Assembly: GCA_030685235.1 (NCBI GenBank)
Contig: MU839081.1
Coordinates: 496,001-560,000, forward strand
From: Copromyces sp. CBS 386.78
Taxonomy: Eukaryota; Ascomycota; Sordariomycetes; Sordariales; Sordariaceae
Direction: 5' to 3'
Length of the DNA: 64,000 nucleotides
Under the pieces are notes generated by a model. That model had not been told where the DNA came from and made no database searches. It saw only the letters and a program-made list of their open reading frames with translations. Position 1 is the first letter of the stretch. Every line of letters begins with the position of its first letter. Positions 20,728 through 32,267 of the stretch are shown here, one piece after another. The position numbers and the translations under genes are program-made.

Positions 20728-21756
20728 TTTGTTCTTGCGGTGGTGGTGGTGGTGACCGGGCTGTTATGTTGGTGTTGGTGTAATGTTTTGGTTCGAGATG
20801 TTTTCGGAAGGTTATGGTGTGGTTCGATGTGATAGCTGGTTGGACGGGTAGCGGTGTTGGTGGTGGTTGTGATGATCGCGACGGTCGTCGTCGTCGTCGT
20901 TGTTGTCGTTGTCGTCGCGGTTGCGGTTGCGGCTATAGTTTGCGGAAGCTGGAGCCCGTTGCGCTAAGTGTCCAAACTAACACGGTGTATGTAATGGCGA
21001 CGACTCTGTCAGTGATAACGCCGGCGGTATTGTGGACTTCCAATTAACTTTTTGTTCGGCGATAAGTCGTTAAAATGGAGGGTTTAGTCCCGTCGTTTGA
21101 AAAGCAATCTAACCTTAAGTTCCCGTCGGGGCGGTGGGGTCTGCGCTTATCGCTGTGACGCCGTACCGTGCCTGGGAGATCTTTGCTGACGACCGCGGGG
21201 GCCCCCTTGCTAGTGTAGGTAGGTAGGCAGGCTGGCAGGGTAGGGTCCCTTGCGAAGTCGGTCCCCGGGCCTTCCTGCTGCGAAACTTGGCTACTAAGGT
21301 AGGGGGACCTGCTGAGCTCCGTCCAGCGACGTCAGGTGGGGTTGCCAACGTTAATGGAGGGGTGAAGTTGCGGACACCGGTAATCGGGAGACACCCGACA
21401 TCCAGACAGGGCAGTCAACCGAATGTTCGGCTCTGGAGTCCAAGGCACGGCAGTGCGTGGCAGAGTGATAGGTACCAATTGCTGCGATCACGAAAGTTGG
21501 TAACCCCACCATCAAAATCTCTCAACATCCCACCAGACGAAGTGGTCTGTCTTACTATCATCTGATCCTGTTTTCCTCTTTCCAACCCGCAGTCGTAAAA
21601 AGGGTCAGTCCGTCTTCGATCCCATCCATCTATCTCGTCAGCTATCTCTGTTCGCCGGTTCCAACAACAACTGTTGCGCCAACAGATCCTGTCGATAGAG
21701 CTTCCTTCTTCGACACCTATACATACACCTACATATTCCCAATAAATAACAACACA
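20728..21756. promoter_or_regulatory. Divergent intergenic region between med9 and gpmI
   Basis: About 1 kb. It includes GT-rich (TCGTCGTCG-like) simple sequence near 20870-20940 next to med9, and a CT-rich leader before the gpmI ATG (about 21540-21756), ending CAATAAATAACAACACA at the start codon. Short open frames at 21115-21565 have no motif support. Confidence 0.4.
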
Positions 21757-23489
21757 ATGGCTCCCGACCACAAGGCCTGCTTAAGTACGTCCTCTGCCCG
21801 CTACTCTGACTACGCGCTGGTTGCGTGTAATATGCTCGTTTACCTGGAACTGGCCTGGTTGATCATGATGCTCATCCGATCTTCCTATAGTCGTGATTGA
21901 CGGTTGGGGTATTCCCTCCGAGGAGTCCCCCAAGAACGGCGATGCCATTGCCGCCGCCGAGACCCCTGTGATGGACGACCTCTCCAAGAGCGCCACCGGT
22001 TTCACTGAGCTCGATGCTTCCTCCCTCGCCGTCGGTCTCCCCGAGGGTCTCATGGGCAACTCCGAAGTCGGCCATCTCAACATTGGCGCCGGTCGTGTCG
22101 TCTGGCAAGACGTTGTCCGTATCGATCAGACCATCAAGAAGGGAGAGCTTGGCCAGAACGACGTCATCAAGTCTACCTTGGAGAGGGTGAAGAACGGCAA
22201 CGGCCGTCTCCACTTCTGCGGTCTCATCTCTCACGGCGGTGTTGTAAGTGATCACTCGGCTTTGATAGCAAATGATGGTTGGACAATTGCTGACAGCTCT
22301 CTTCCCATAGCACGCCAAGCAGACACATCTCTATGCCCTCCTCAAGGCTGCCAAGGAGGCTGGCGTCCCCAAGGTCTACATCCACTTCTTCGGCGATGGC
22401 CGTGACACCGACCCCAAGTCCGGCGCTGGTTACATGCAGGAGCTCCTCGAGACCATCAAGGAGATTGGCATGGGTGAGCTTGCCACCGTTGTCGGCCGTT
22501 ACTATGCCATGGATCGCGATAAGAGATGGGAGCGTGTCGAGGTTGCCCTCAAGGGCTTGTACCTCGGCGAGGGTGAGGAGAGCACCGACCCCGTCAAGAC
22601 GATCAAGGAGCGCTACGAGAAGGGCGAGAACGACGAGTTCCTCAAGCCCATCATCGTCGGCGGCGATGAGCGCCGCATCAAGGAGGACGATACCGTCTTC
22701 TTCTTCAACTACCGCTCCGATCGCGTCCGCCAGATCACTCAGCTCATGGGTGATGTCGACCGCTCGCCCCTGCCCGACTTCCCCTTCCCCAACATCAAGC
22801 TCGTCACCATGACCCAATACAAGCTTGACTATCCCTTCGAGATTGCCTTCAAGCCCCAGCACATGGGCAACGTCCTCGCCGAGTGGCTCGGAAAGCAGGG
22901 TGTCAAGCAGGTCCACATTGCCGAGACTGAGAAGTACGCCCACGTCACCTTCTTCTTCAACGGTGGTGTTGAGAAGGTCTTCCCTCTCGAAGTTCGTGAT
23001 GAGACCCAGGATCTCGTTCCCTCCAACAAGAGCGTCGCGACTTACGACAAGGCTCCCGAGATGAGCGCCGATGGCGTTGCTAACCAGGTCGTCAAGCGTC
23101 TCGGTGAGCAGGAGTTCCCCTTTGTCATGAACAACTTTGCTCCTCCCGACATGGTTGGCCACACCGGTGTCTACGAGGCCGCCATCGTCGGTTGCGCCGC
23201 TACCGACAAGGCCATTGGCAAGATTCTCGAGGGCTGCAAGAAGGAGGGTTACATCCTCTTCATTACCGCCGACCACGGTAACGCTGAGGAGATGAAGTTC
23301 CCTGACGGCAAGCCCAAGACCTCCCACACCACCAACAAGGTCCCCTTCATCATGGCCAACGCCCCCGAGGGCTGGAGCCTCAAGAAGGAGGGCGGTGTCC
23401 TTGGTGATGTTGCTCCTACTATCCTTGCGGCTATGGGTCTCCCTCAGCCCGAGGAAATGACTGGCCAGAACCTTCTTGTCAAGGCCTAA
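21757..23489 (+). CDS. gpmI: 2,3-bisphosphoglycerate-independent phosphoglycerate mutase
   Basis: Glycolytic/gluconeogenic enzyme interconverting 3- and 2-phosphoglycerate in the cytosol through a phosphoserine intermediate with Mn2+. Exons 21757-21784, 21891-22243, 22311-23489 give 519 aa, normal for the family. Visible motifs: 'VIDGWG' at 11-16 (metal Asp13), the catalytic serine in 'MGNSEVGH' (Ser67), 'FFGDGRDTDPKSG', 'YRSDRVRQIT', 'NFAPPDMVGHTG', 'TADHGNAEEM' and 'KTSHTTNKVPF'. The first exon encodes only 'MAPDHKACL' and part of the next codon, but it is needed to supply the ATG and complete the metal-binding start. Strong C-ending codon bias suggests high expression. A 436-codon open frame on the opposite strand is a by-product of that bias. 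Confidence 0.96.
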
Positions 23490-25648
23490 AGAGTATATTG
23501 TAATGATTGGATGGCGTGATGAAACAAGTAACATAGATCATAGACGGGAATGATAGCGATATTGTGGTTCGGGCTTGAAAGTTGCCCTTTGAAAGCACTT
23601 GCTTTGTGCTGTTTTGCTTCGTTTTCCACTGTTTGCTCTTTGGTATTTTCTTCAGTTCTTCCAAGTCCATCCTCCATAAGGTGAGATTGATGTTAGTAAG
23701 TTCTCGCATGGCTTCTCATTTCAGCAGGGTAGGTTGTTTTTCGAATTCTGTTTCGCTCGCAGTAAACAATCCCCCTTTTGGGTGGTTCACACCATCAACG
23801 CCCAATGTTTTGCCACTCTCAGTCTCTTCCTCGACCAATATGTTGGCGTATCCGAGCGCCATATGAGGTCGAAAAGGTCAATATATGCACAACCCTCTGA
23901 ACCGGCTGGCCGCTTGGGTCGTTCCGTTCGCAAGTGCTGTTGTGTAACACCTGTTCGAGCGGGGTAACCAAATAATGCAGTCGAGTTGAGGTTCTGATAC
24001 ACCACAGGGAACGAACGGGACGGCTCGATGTCCCTTTTTGCTTGACCGGTCACCTGAAGTCGGAAAGAGCGTTACAACTTGACGCATGCGCAACTTGTGT
24101 ATCGGACGATGTTAGGAGGGGTTATGGCAAGCGTATAGAAACCCGAGCATGGCAGCTGCCAAACTTGATTACAACGTCTGGTCCAAGCTGCTTCGTGTGG
24201 AAAGAGGGAACTTCGCCTTTTGAACTTGACGTCCCCCCGTAAGTTGGAATTCCGAGTCCACTCCATGTCAACTTTCTTCGCTTCTATCGCGCAAACTTGT
24301 CCTTCTTTTGTATCATTATTTATCTATGGCCGTCACTTTGAATTCAAACTCTCTCAAGCGTACCAGTTCTTTTTTGCGGTGCATTTTTCACATTCATTTC
24401 TCATTGGAAATCATGTCGCCGAATGATCCGATCCGCGAACTATGGACAAATCATTTCATCAACAAAAAATCCCGAATAAAACACCAACAACACATCATCG
24501 GACGTCACATCCTCAGCGCCAAAATGAACTCCACTCGTCCACGAAAGGTGAAAGTGGGCCATCAATAATGTGGGTACTCGCTCACTCGCTCAACCACACA
24601 CACCCAGTCACCCACATCGCCAACCCTGACCTTGAAGCTAGCGAGCTCCGGACACGGCAGCAAGCACGTCGCAGTCGCACGCGGGCAGGATGAAGAAACG
24701 GAAGGCACAAAGCGCGGGCCTCTTGGACCTCTCGTCCGCTCCGTCCCAGGTCTGGAGTGTTGGAGTGGAGACACCCCCGATCGTAGCCAACATGGATGGA
24801 AACTTGGCAGCTCGAGCTCGGAATTCGTTCGCCGTCCGTCGATGGTGCGGAGGCCTAAGCGGAGGGGTTGTTGTGAAGGCCCAGCCCAGCCCCGCCCGAC
24901 CGAAAACGAAAGTTGCTCACCTCCGTGTTCTGAGCTTGGAATGGGCCGCCTCCGTCCTCCCCGCCGTCCGCGAAAGGACCCAGGAGCCCCGTGGTCATCC
25001 ATCACCGGTTCCACGTCTGCCCGTGCTCGTGTGGATTCCACTCCGGCCGTCCGAGTCCCGGCTGTTCTCCGTTATCAAGCTCTGGGTTCTCTGGCCTGCT
25101 GGTTCGGGCCGGATTTTCGAGATTTTGATACCGAAACGGGCGTCAAAACAAGCGTTTTCGGCGCCTACTGCGGGAATGCCGCAGGACTGCCGCTGCCGCT
25201 GCCGCAAGGTTCAAGACGCAATGTTAGGAACTGTAAACATGCCATGCATCGCGGTTTCACGTTTCACGCTTCAGGAATGCAGGAGAACGCGTGTGTTGGT
25301 CGACAATGGAAGAGTTTCTTTTTTGTGGATGGAATGTCCCTTGAGAGCGATGTGAGAGTGCTCCGGGCTATTTTACAGGTTCGCCGGCAGTACCGACGAG
25401 ACGGAGAGATCGCCAAAGCTCGTCACTCCAGGGTCTAGGTCTATATGCCCTTTCCTCCGTCTATGCTGCAATTCTATGCCGATTCGAATGCACTCCCTCA
25501 CCCCATCTCACAATGGATATGCGGTGTGGATAATGCCGCATATGACCATGAACCTTTTCGTACAAGCCGGCTCGTCCGCTCTCTCCATATGTACAGGCGA
25601 TGGCTCCAGCTAGGATTCGCCGTATTTCCCGTCCAAAGTTGGATGCAT
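23490..25648. other. Convergent interval between gpmI and oli
   Basis: Over 2 kb with no gene I can support. At 24560-25440 three frames on both strands are open at once. This is what GC-rich sequence without stops looks like, and none shows a motif. It contains the 3' untranslated regions of both neighbours. Confidence 0.45.
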
Positions 25649-26375
25649 TTAGGTCTAGAGGTCACGTTACGTCAGAGCCGTCCAAGCGCGGGGTGCAGTT
25701 GGGCATCCATGATGATATTGCGGCGGATGCGGCATTTAGGTTACTTACGAACTTGGCCATGAGGGCAACCATGAGATCGAAAAGACCGATGGCCTCGACG
25801 AAAGCGAAACCAAGAATGGCGTAGGAGAAGAGCTGGCCACGGAGAGCGGGGTTGCGGGCAACAGCGTTGAGGAGGGCGGCGAAGACGAGACCGATACCAA
25901 TACCGGCACCGGTAAGACCGATGGCAGCGGCACCCATACCGAGGTTCTTGGAGACCTCAACCATGGCCTGGGCGATCTCGGAAGAGTAGGCGCGCTTCTG
26001 GAAAGCAGAGCGGGTGGTGGCGTTGACGATGGAGCTCATCTGGGTGCGCTTGAGGGTCTGGAGGGGGGAGCCTGGAGGAACATGTCAGACTCTGGTTTTC
26101 GCCCATAATCTCAACAATTCCCGCGTCACGAAATATCCCGCTGCGATTCTGGAGGATGATCGTCGGGCAGCAGCGACAGAGGGAAATTTTTCCCCATCGC
26201 TGGTTCTCGGTCGTTATGTGATGGGAAGGGTCGCTCGCAAGATTCCGAATCACCGCTTACCAGTCTGGATGGTGCGCTTGCTGACCTGAGCAACGCGGAC
26301 AGCAGGGCGGGCAACCTTGGCGGAAGCAGCCATCTGGGAAGCCAGGCGAGAGGCGAGGACACGAGTGGAGGCCAT
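25649..26375 (-). CDS. oli: Mitochondrial ATP synthase subunit 9 (F0 proteolipid c) precursor
   Basis: Membrane rotor subunit of the mitochondrial F1F0 ATP synthase, nuclear-encoded here as in Neurospora. Exons read leftward: 26375-26261, 26071-25749, 25654-25649, total 147 aa, the same length as the Neurospora precursor. Residues 1-66 form an Arg/Ser/Ala-rich cleavable presequence ('[20 protein letters not shown]', ending near '[11 protein letters not shown]'). The mature part is two transmembrane helices with the Gly-rich first helix ('[18 protein letters not shown]'), the polar loop 'ARNP' and the proton-carrying Glu in '[12 protein letters not shown]'. The last exon appears to be only six bases, ACC TAA, restoring the family C-terminus 'MAKFT'. 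Reading through the intron instead would give an aberrant tail. The acceptor is CTCTAG with a CTGAC branch site just upstream. Confidence 0.95.
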
Positions 26376-29300
26376 TTTGTCTATGGTTGGGTATACTCTC
26401 GAAGAGATACTAGGTGGACGAGTCGGGAAAGGCTGAGAAAAAAGCTGGAGGAGGGGAGAGTTCACAGGCGGACTGCTGGAGTGAGAGAAAAAGAGGAGGT
26501 GAGAGGAAAAGTGCGTCGGTGCGGGAAGAACAAGTGGTCAGCGAGCGCAGGAAACCTCGGGCTTGTCCGGGCAACGGCTCCAAACCGCCAAGCACCAGCT
26601 CTCGTTGGTCAATTCAGGCCGGAGGCATTTTCTGGTGCCCACCATTCTGTGGGTCGGACTACCCAGCTTGCCCAGTGCTTCGTCTTTTGAAGGGGAAAAT
26701 TGCTGTGGCACGCAGGGCAAGACGGGCAGAACCTGGGGCTGCTGGTCACTGCTTTTTTTCGACGACTTGCTGCTCGCTTTTGCCTGCAGTTCCGTGTTGG
26801 TGATGCTGTTGTTGATACTCTTTTCTTACAGCATTCCTCCAAAAGGATGGGAGCACAGCAGGGACAAGTAATCGGGCAAAATCGGAACCTTGCCTGAGCT
26901 TTTTCTCTGTGGCACAGCTCACATGGATCGAGAAGTTCGATATACAAGTTTCTTACATATCCAGCTCTATGCTAACGGTGACTTAATAGGGCAAAATAAC
27001 CAAGCTTCAGCTAAAAGCTCCCCGTCTATATTCTACAGCTAATGTTGGCGCTGTTTTTGTTGTTTTGGCCATCACGCACACCTTGACAGCTCTCGGGCCA
27101 AGCTCGCCGTGAATCCTGGCTGAAAATTTTTGGGCTGCTGCCCGCCATTGTGGACGGATGTCTGAGGCACTGAGGCTCCCTTCACTTCACTCAGGACAGG
27201 GGTAAGCAACCCCGTGTCCCCCACCCAAAAAGCTGTGATGGACAGGTGCCATTGGTTGAGCTTGACTTTTGCATAGTGCACTTTGGGGGAACAGCTACTG
27301 TGGAACAAACGAAGCGACCAGTGTCGGATGTAAAAACACAAGTGATGACGACAGGATCGAATAGGATAAAACCGCCTCTCACTGTTTGTCGCCCCGTGTC
27401 TTTGCGTGCATAATTGCAACCAAAATGGTAGCGGTGGCGATATGAAGCTCGATAGGCGGTTAAAGCGGTAATAAGGGTACAGTTCCCTCGATCTCGAGCT
27501 TGCGCTGTTTGTGTCCGGAATTTTGAGATGCTTGAAACACGAGCTGTCACCAGTTATTCAAAGCTTTGATGGCTTTTGACAAGGCACATGCATAGCATTT
27601 TTGATTTGCGCCGAAGCTTCGTTTACTGCTGTTTCGTCATCCAATCTACCTATGCATATGCCACGCGCACATCTGCAATTTGCGGGAGCTCCGTGCCAAA
27701 GCTGTCGGGCATTGCTCAAACGGCAATGTGAATGTCGATATCAACAGCAACCGCTCGCGCAGCCGAATGACATTCACTTGCACTTTTGCAGTCAAGAGTG
27801 GAGTGGGACACTCCCGCACGCACAGTGGATGCAGACTGGATGGTAAATGCGCGGGAATATCGTGCATTTTGCATTTTGCCCATTTCGCGTGTTTTATCCA
27901 TATCAAAATTGGAGCTGTAGACAAGGCATGCGAGACACTCGACAGAAACGATATATTATATAAGTAAGGAGAACAAGAGCAATCCATTGCCCAATACAAC
28001 GGGAACAGATCCATGGCCAGGTCGTTTGAGAATCGCAGTAGTGTACACCTAGGAAGTCATTTCACATCGATTCCAAGTGTTTTCGCATATCATCTTGCAG
28101 CCACAGTGTATGCCTGTATAGCATCCCCATTTAAGTAGCTGACCAGTATCTCCCAAGGTATGTCAGACACCATGCTCCAAAGTAACAAGAATAGTATCTC
28201 CCATGAATTTCATTGGTATATACCAAGTGTGTTCTTTGAAACAACTCAACTTTCTGCCCATGTGCACTTATAATATGTAACTGCATACCTTTGTTTACTT
28301 GTGATACTGACCTAGTTTCCAACCTGTTCGGGACGATGCTGTCTAACCAACCTTACACAATCAAGTATGTCTTGATAAAGTGCTCGGACAGTTTTGATCA
28401 TAACAACAAGAGAAAGGAAGGAAGAATCAGTGCAAAGCTTGATTTGACCAGACATGGAGGACGGTCATCACGAAGATACAACAGCAGTCACGCCAACATT
28501 TTATGATAAACGGACGGATTACTGTTACGACTGACGCATGTTCTGTGAACAGCACCAACAAACGACGACAACGTGGAAGTTCGTGGGTATCATTTTTTTC
28601 ATTATGAGCTCCTAGTTCAAGTCACTCTTCAGGGCCACAGTCCGCTCTTTTGTTCTCCTCTGCCCATACGTCGGATCCCAACCATGAGCTACACATACTG
28701 TAGCATGTACGCTAGTGATGAACAAAGAGGTCTCCATCATCTTCCGTCGGCGCAAGGCCTCTGCACATTTGCCTCCTCCTCCGAGAGCAGACTGTTTGCC
28801 CTTTTCACACCCTAGATAATCCTGGTCTTTCGCAGGAGGCCATGTCCCTTGTCAAGTAGAGTGGTACACTCTTCCTCCTCTGACTACGTTAGACCGTATC
28901 CCCTGGAGCTTGTCGATGCATTGCGCCGACTATAATGATACGTCGCAGTGCCTTACACCTAACTAAGCAGTAGAGCTGCTGTGCTGAGGTGGCTGCTCCG
29001 GTCTCCGGGGGCATGTTGTTCATGCTGGTTGGTCGTTGTCAGTCGATGCTCGTTCCGCAGAGCAAATCCCACATAAACTCACTCGCTGGCAAAAACTGGT
29101 ATATAGTCGAACATCGTTGTAGTGATCCTTTCCTCCATGGTGAATCTGTCGCTGCTGTCACAAAGACATCGTTTGTCGAATGAGCCGCCCTAAAGCACAT
29201 ATGGGGGCGCCAACAAGCGCTTGGCATAGATTACAATATTCAAACAACGATATCGAATTCCTGCATGGAATGTGGAAACCGCCTCTTGCTGAGATGCTAT

Positions 29301-29378
29301 ACAAACAGCTGCCGCGGCCGCCTAGTATGATCAGATCAGCTAGGCATCGCCGGCAGCCTCTTGCTTGTGGGCGGGATT
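26376..29378. other. Three-kilobase gene-free interval (oli promoter side)
   Basis: Upstream of oli and downstream of the acetyltransferase gene. Only short, overlapping, motif-free open frames are present on both strands. The oli promoter and leader should occupy the left part. I see nothing else that I can name. Confidence 0.5.
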
Positions 29379-31663
29379 TCATCCCTCTTCCTCTGATGAG
29401 GGCTCCTCCATGACAAAGTCATCAATGAAACCCGCAGGATCGCAGGTCCTCTCCAAGCTAATGCGGTTCCGGGTCACCCAGTTGTGCACAGCTTCCAGGG
29501 TGATTCGCACCCGCGGCACATCCTCCACCACTGCTGCCGCCGCCGTTGCCGCCGCCGTTGCCGCCGCCGCTGCTGCTGCTGCTGGTGGTGGTGGTGATGG
29601 TTCCGAAGGGATGATGCCCGTCATTTCTTCCTCGGTCGGTTCGTGAACCTTGGACTTGGGAGGCCCCCTGCCCGCGTCTTCTGCAACGGCCATCTCTCTC
29701 AGCACAGCTAGGCAATCATCGGGGGCTATCCAGGTTGCTTTGCTGCACTCCTCAATGTCGATGACCGTTTCCTCGCCTGGTGTCATGCCTGTCGGTTCCA
29801 AGCTGAGGAGCCAACGGGCTATCTCGCCAGCCCAGAAGCGCTTGTATCCCTTTTTGCCCAGCTCCGATATGGGCTTTTCAGGACCACCTATGATGCCCTC
29901 GCGTCGAGAGATCTCGTACGAGACGCCCATGAGGAGTGCGCCCAGACCTTTGCGCTGCCAAGGAGGAAAGATGAGGATACACGCCAGGTTGTTGTTATCC
30001 CATGACATCTTCTCTTTGGAGAAGAAACCGACGACTTGGCCGCGGGGCTTGACAACCTCGGTCACGTCCGAGTTCGGGTCCGTTGGGGGATCGGGCGGAG
30101 TGAACACAAGCAGAAAGTAGTGGAAACCGCTAACATCAAAAAACACCGACTTGTTGTCCAGGAATAGTTTGGCAAATAGGGATAGGTTTTGGCAGAAGAG
30201 CTGTGGAGAAATATCAGCAAGCTTGCGTGATGATGATTTGTAGAGATGGCTATAGGAGTGGCGCTTACCATGTCCTCTTCTCCATCAACTTTCCAAATAC
30301 TCCATTCCCCTTCATCCTGGATCACCTCCTCCATCATTTTCTGCCCGATACTTGCACGTTTACCCCTTCCCGGCTTGGGGGCCGGCCCTGTCGGTACTAG
30401 AACCGTCCGCCGCCCTTTTGGGTGCACATAGATCTTGGTCCCGGGAATGTGGCCCCGAGCCTCACACAAGCAGACATGCCTTCGCCAGGCAACCAGCTCC
30501 TTGGAGTACTTGAAGCAACACGGACACACGTAAAGCCGGTCGAGCATGGGTGGCTGGTGGTGGGGATGGTGCCCATGTGCCCCCTGATTCGAAGGGTTTG
30601 TCCCATTGGCAACTGTCGTGCCAACACTAGGCGGGCCTTCACCGAGAACTTCCTTCCCGTAGTAGGAAGGGTACCATGCCCGGAAGCATGTGTTACCCAA
30701 CACGACCTTGTCGATGTTACGGTCTGGCCGCTCGCCGGGTGCCCGCTCGGGTCTATCTGTTTTACCGCCACTCGGGCCAGGCCTCGCAATGGGTGAGCGC
30801 TGTGTCTGTTGTTGATGTTGATGTTGTGGTGGTGGTGGTGGTGGTGGTAGTACTGAGGGTGCCATGGAGAGGGACTTGTTTTGCCCCACTATGCTGTGGT
30901 GTGGGAGCACCACCGGCCCCGCAGCGGAGCGGCCATGGTCATGTCGTGCCGAGTCGTGGCGTGGCTGTCCTCCGGCGGTAGGGCCTGGGAGGATCACTGT
31001 AGTCGGAGTGGGGGCAGGAGCACGTATGGGAGACGCAGTCGACGTCTGGTGCGGGTGTGCGAGGGGTGATTGATGAGCTGTTGAGGTCTTGATGGTGATT
31101 GATCGGGCGGGTGCGATTGCACGGGGACCGGAATGGGAGCTGGCGTGGGGTCGCGGAGGATGCGGATGCGGACTCGGAGTCGGATGGGAGCTGGGGTTGG
31201 AACTAGAATTGGGCGGCGTGGGCACTGCTGGAGCGTCACAGTCGAAGCCGGTGTGACGCGTCAGGCGAGTCTTGATGATTGGAGCATGTCCATGGAGCGA
31301 GGTGGACTGCATCGGGATGTTTTCCTTTCCGCGGAGGGCCGGTGGTGGTGGTGGCGGTGGTGGCCCGTTCGGGCACGGCGCGTCGCGGGGATGGGCGGTG
31401 GGAGACGTGGGACTCGCGGGAGACTGGTCGGCGGCAAGGCGTCGGCGTCGTCGTCGGGGTGGTTCCGGGTCGGGAAGGACGGGGAGTGGGGCGGTCGATG
31501 TCTGGCGTGTTGCTCGGCGCGCCGTTGTTACAGGGGAACCTGACGCCAATGGAGCAGCGGTAGCGGCGCCAACAACACCAGCAGCAGCCTCCCGGTCGGA
31601 CGAGTTCGTAGAGGTACCTGGACCGGCTCCGCCTCGGTGTCGTTTCCGCTTGAGAGAGGCCAT
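29379..31663 (-). CDS. sas2: MYST-family histone acetyltransferase, SAS2 type
   Basis: Probable lysine acetyltransferase acting on histone H4 (yeast Sas2 acetylates H4K16 and counters spreading of silent chromatin). Exons 31663-30269 and 30200-29379 join in phase across a 68-nt intron (GTAAGC...CACAG), giving 738 aa. The first 320 or so residues are Pro/His/Ser/Thr-rich low complexity. A MYST C2HC finger follows ('YVCPCCFKYSKEL...RRHVCLC'), then 'LFCQNLSLFAKLFLDNKSVF', 'GFFSKEKMSWDNNNLACILI' and the acetyl-CoA loop 'PPWQRKGLGALLM', and 'EKPISELGKKGYKRFWAGEI'. The NNLACILIFPP variant and the glycine-leucine loop resemble Sas2 more than Esa1 or Sas3. A poly-Ala tract encoded by GCC/GCT repeats (about 29530-29585) lies in the C-terminal extension. 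Divergent from the large gene at 32268. Confidence 0.88.
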
Positions 31664-32267
31664 TCCGTGGATGCGCAGTGCAAAGGGCGATGGCTTCCTC
31701 TCGTCGCGGATCGTCGACGTGGATGACCACCTAGGAGTTGTTGCGAATGCAATCTCGTGCCAGTTTCCATTGCTGGTTCAGCTTTGTTGGAGGCTGACCA
31801 GGGACACGGTATCTAGTACCCGTTGGCTCGTACTCAACACTCAGGCTGCAGAGGTAGAGGTACTTGCATCTGGCCAAGAGCTAAACCCCCTTTCCTGTTT
31901 AGTGACTGATGTGTTAGGTAGCACCCAACAGACCCCTATTTCAGGTTCCCGCTTCAACACGCCCGCTTCCACGCTGCCACGGCAGGCACCTCAGCCATCA
32001 CTGCTTCCGTCTTATCGATAACAGCCCAAGCTCCCTGAGCTCCCTCGGCACATGCTGCACGCAATAGACTAGGGTGGAAATGAGGGGTTAGCATCCGCTA
32101 GTGCAGTCCATGTATCTGGACCAGCGGGGGGATAATCAGCAAGCAACAGCCAAATTTCTCCAAAACCTCCAAACGAACAGCTGTCTTGGAAAAATCGCCA
32201 ATGCAAACTCCTCCAACCCGTCGTCGCCAGCCTGCCGTCTCTTTAGAATGGTTGATTGCCTACATCA
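31664..32267. promoter_or_regulatory. Divergent intergenic region between sas2 and the large mitochondrial-type gene
   Basis: 604 bp between opposing start codons. It contains no open frame with family features. No specific binding site is assigned. Confidence 0.35.

Noticed and set aside
22224..23534. 436-codon minus-strand open frame
   Set aside because: Antisense shadow of the strongly codon-biased gpmI exons; composition is Leu/Val/Gly-rich without family features.
24632..25438. Two overlapping forward open frames (268 and 221 codons) between gpmI and oli
   Set aside because: Several frames on both strands are open in the same GC-rich stretch, the longest starts at TTG, and none carries a motif. 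It is best explained by low stop-codon density.
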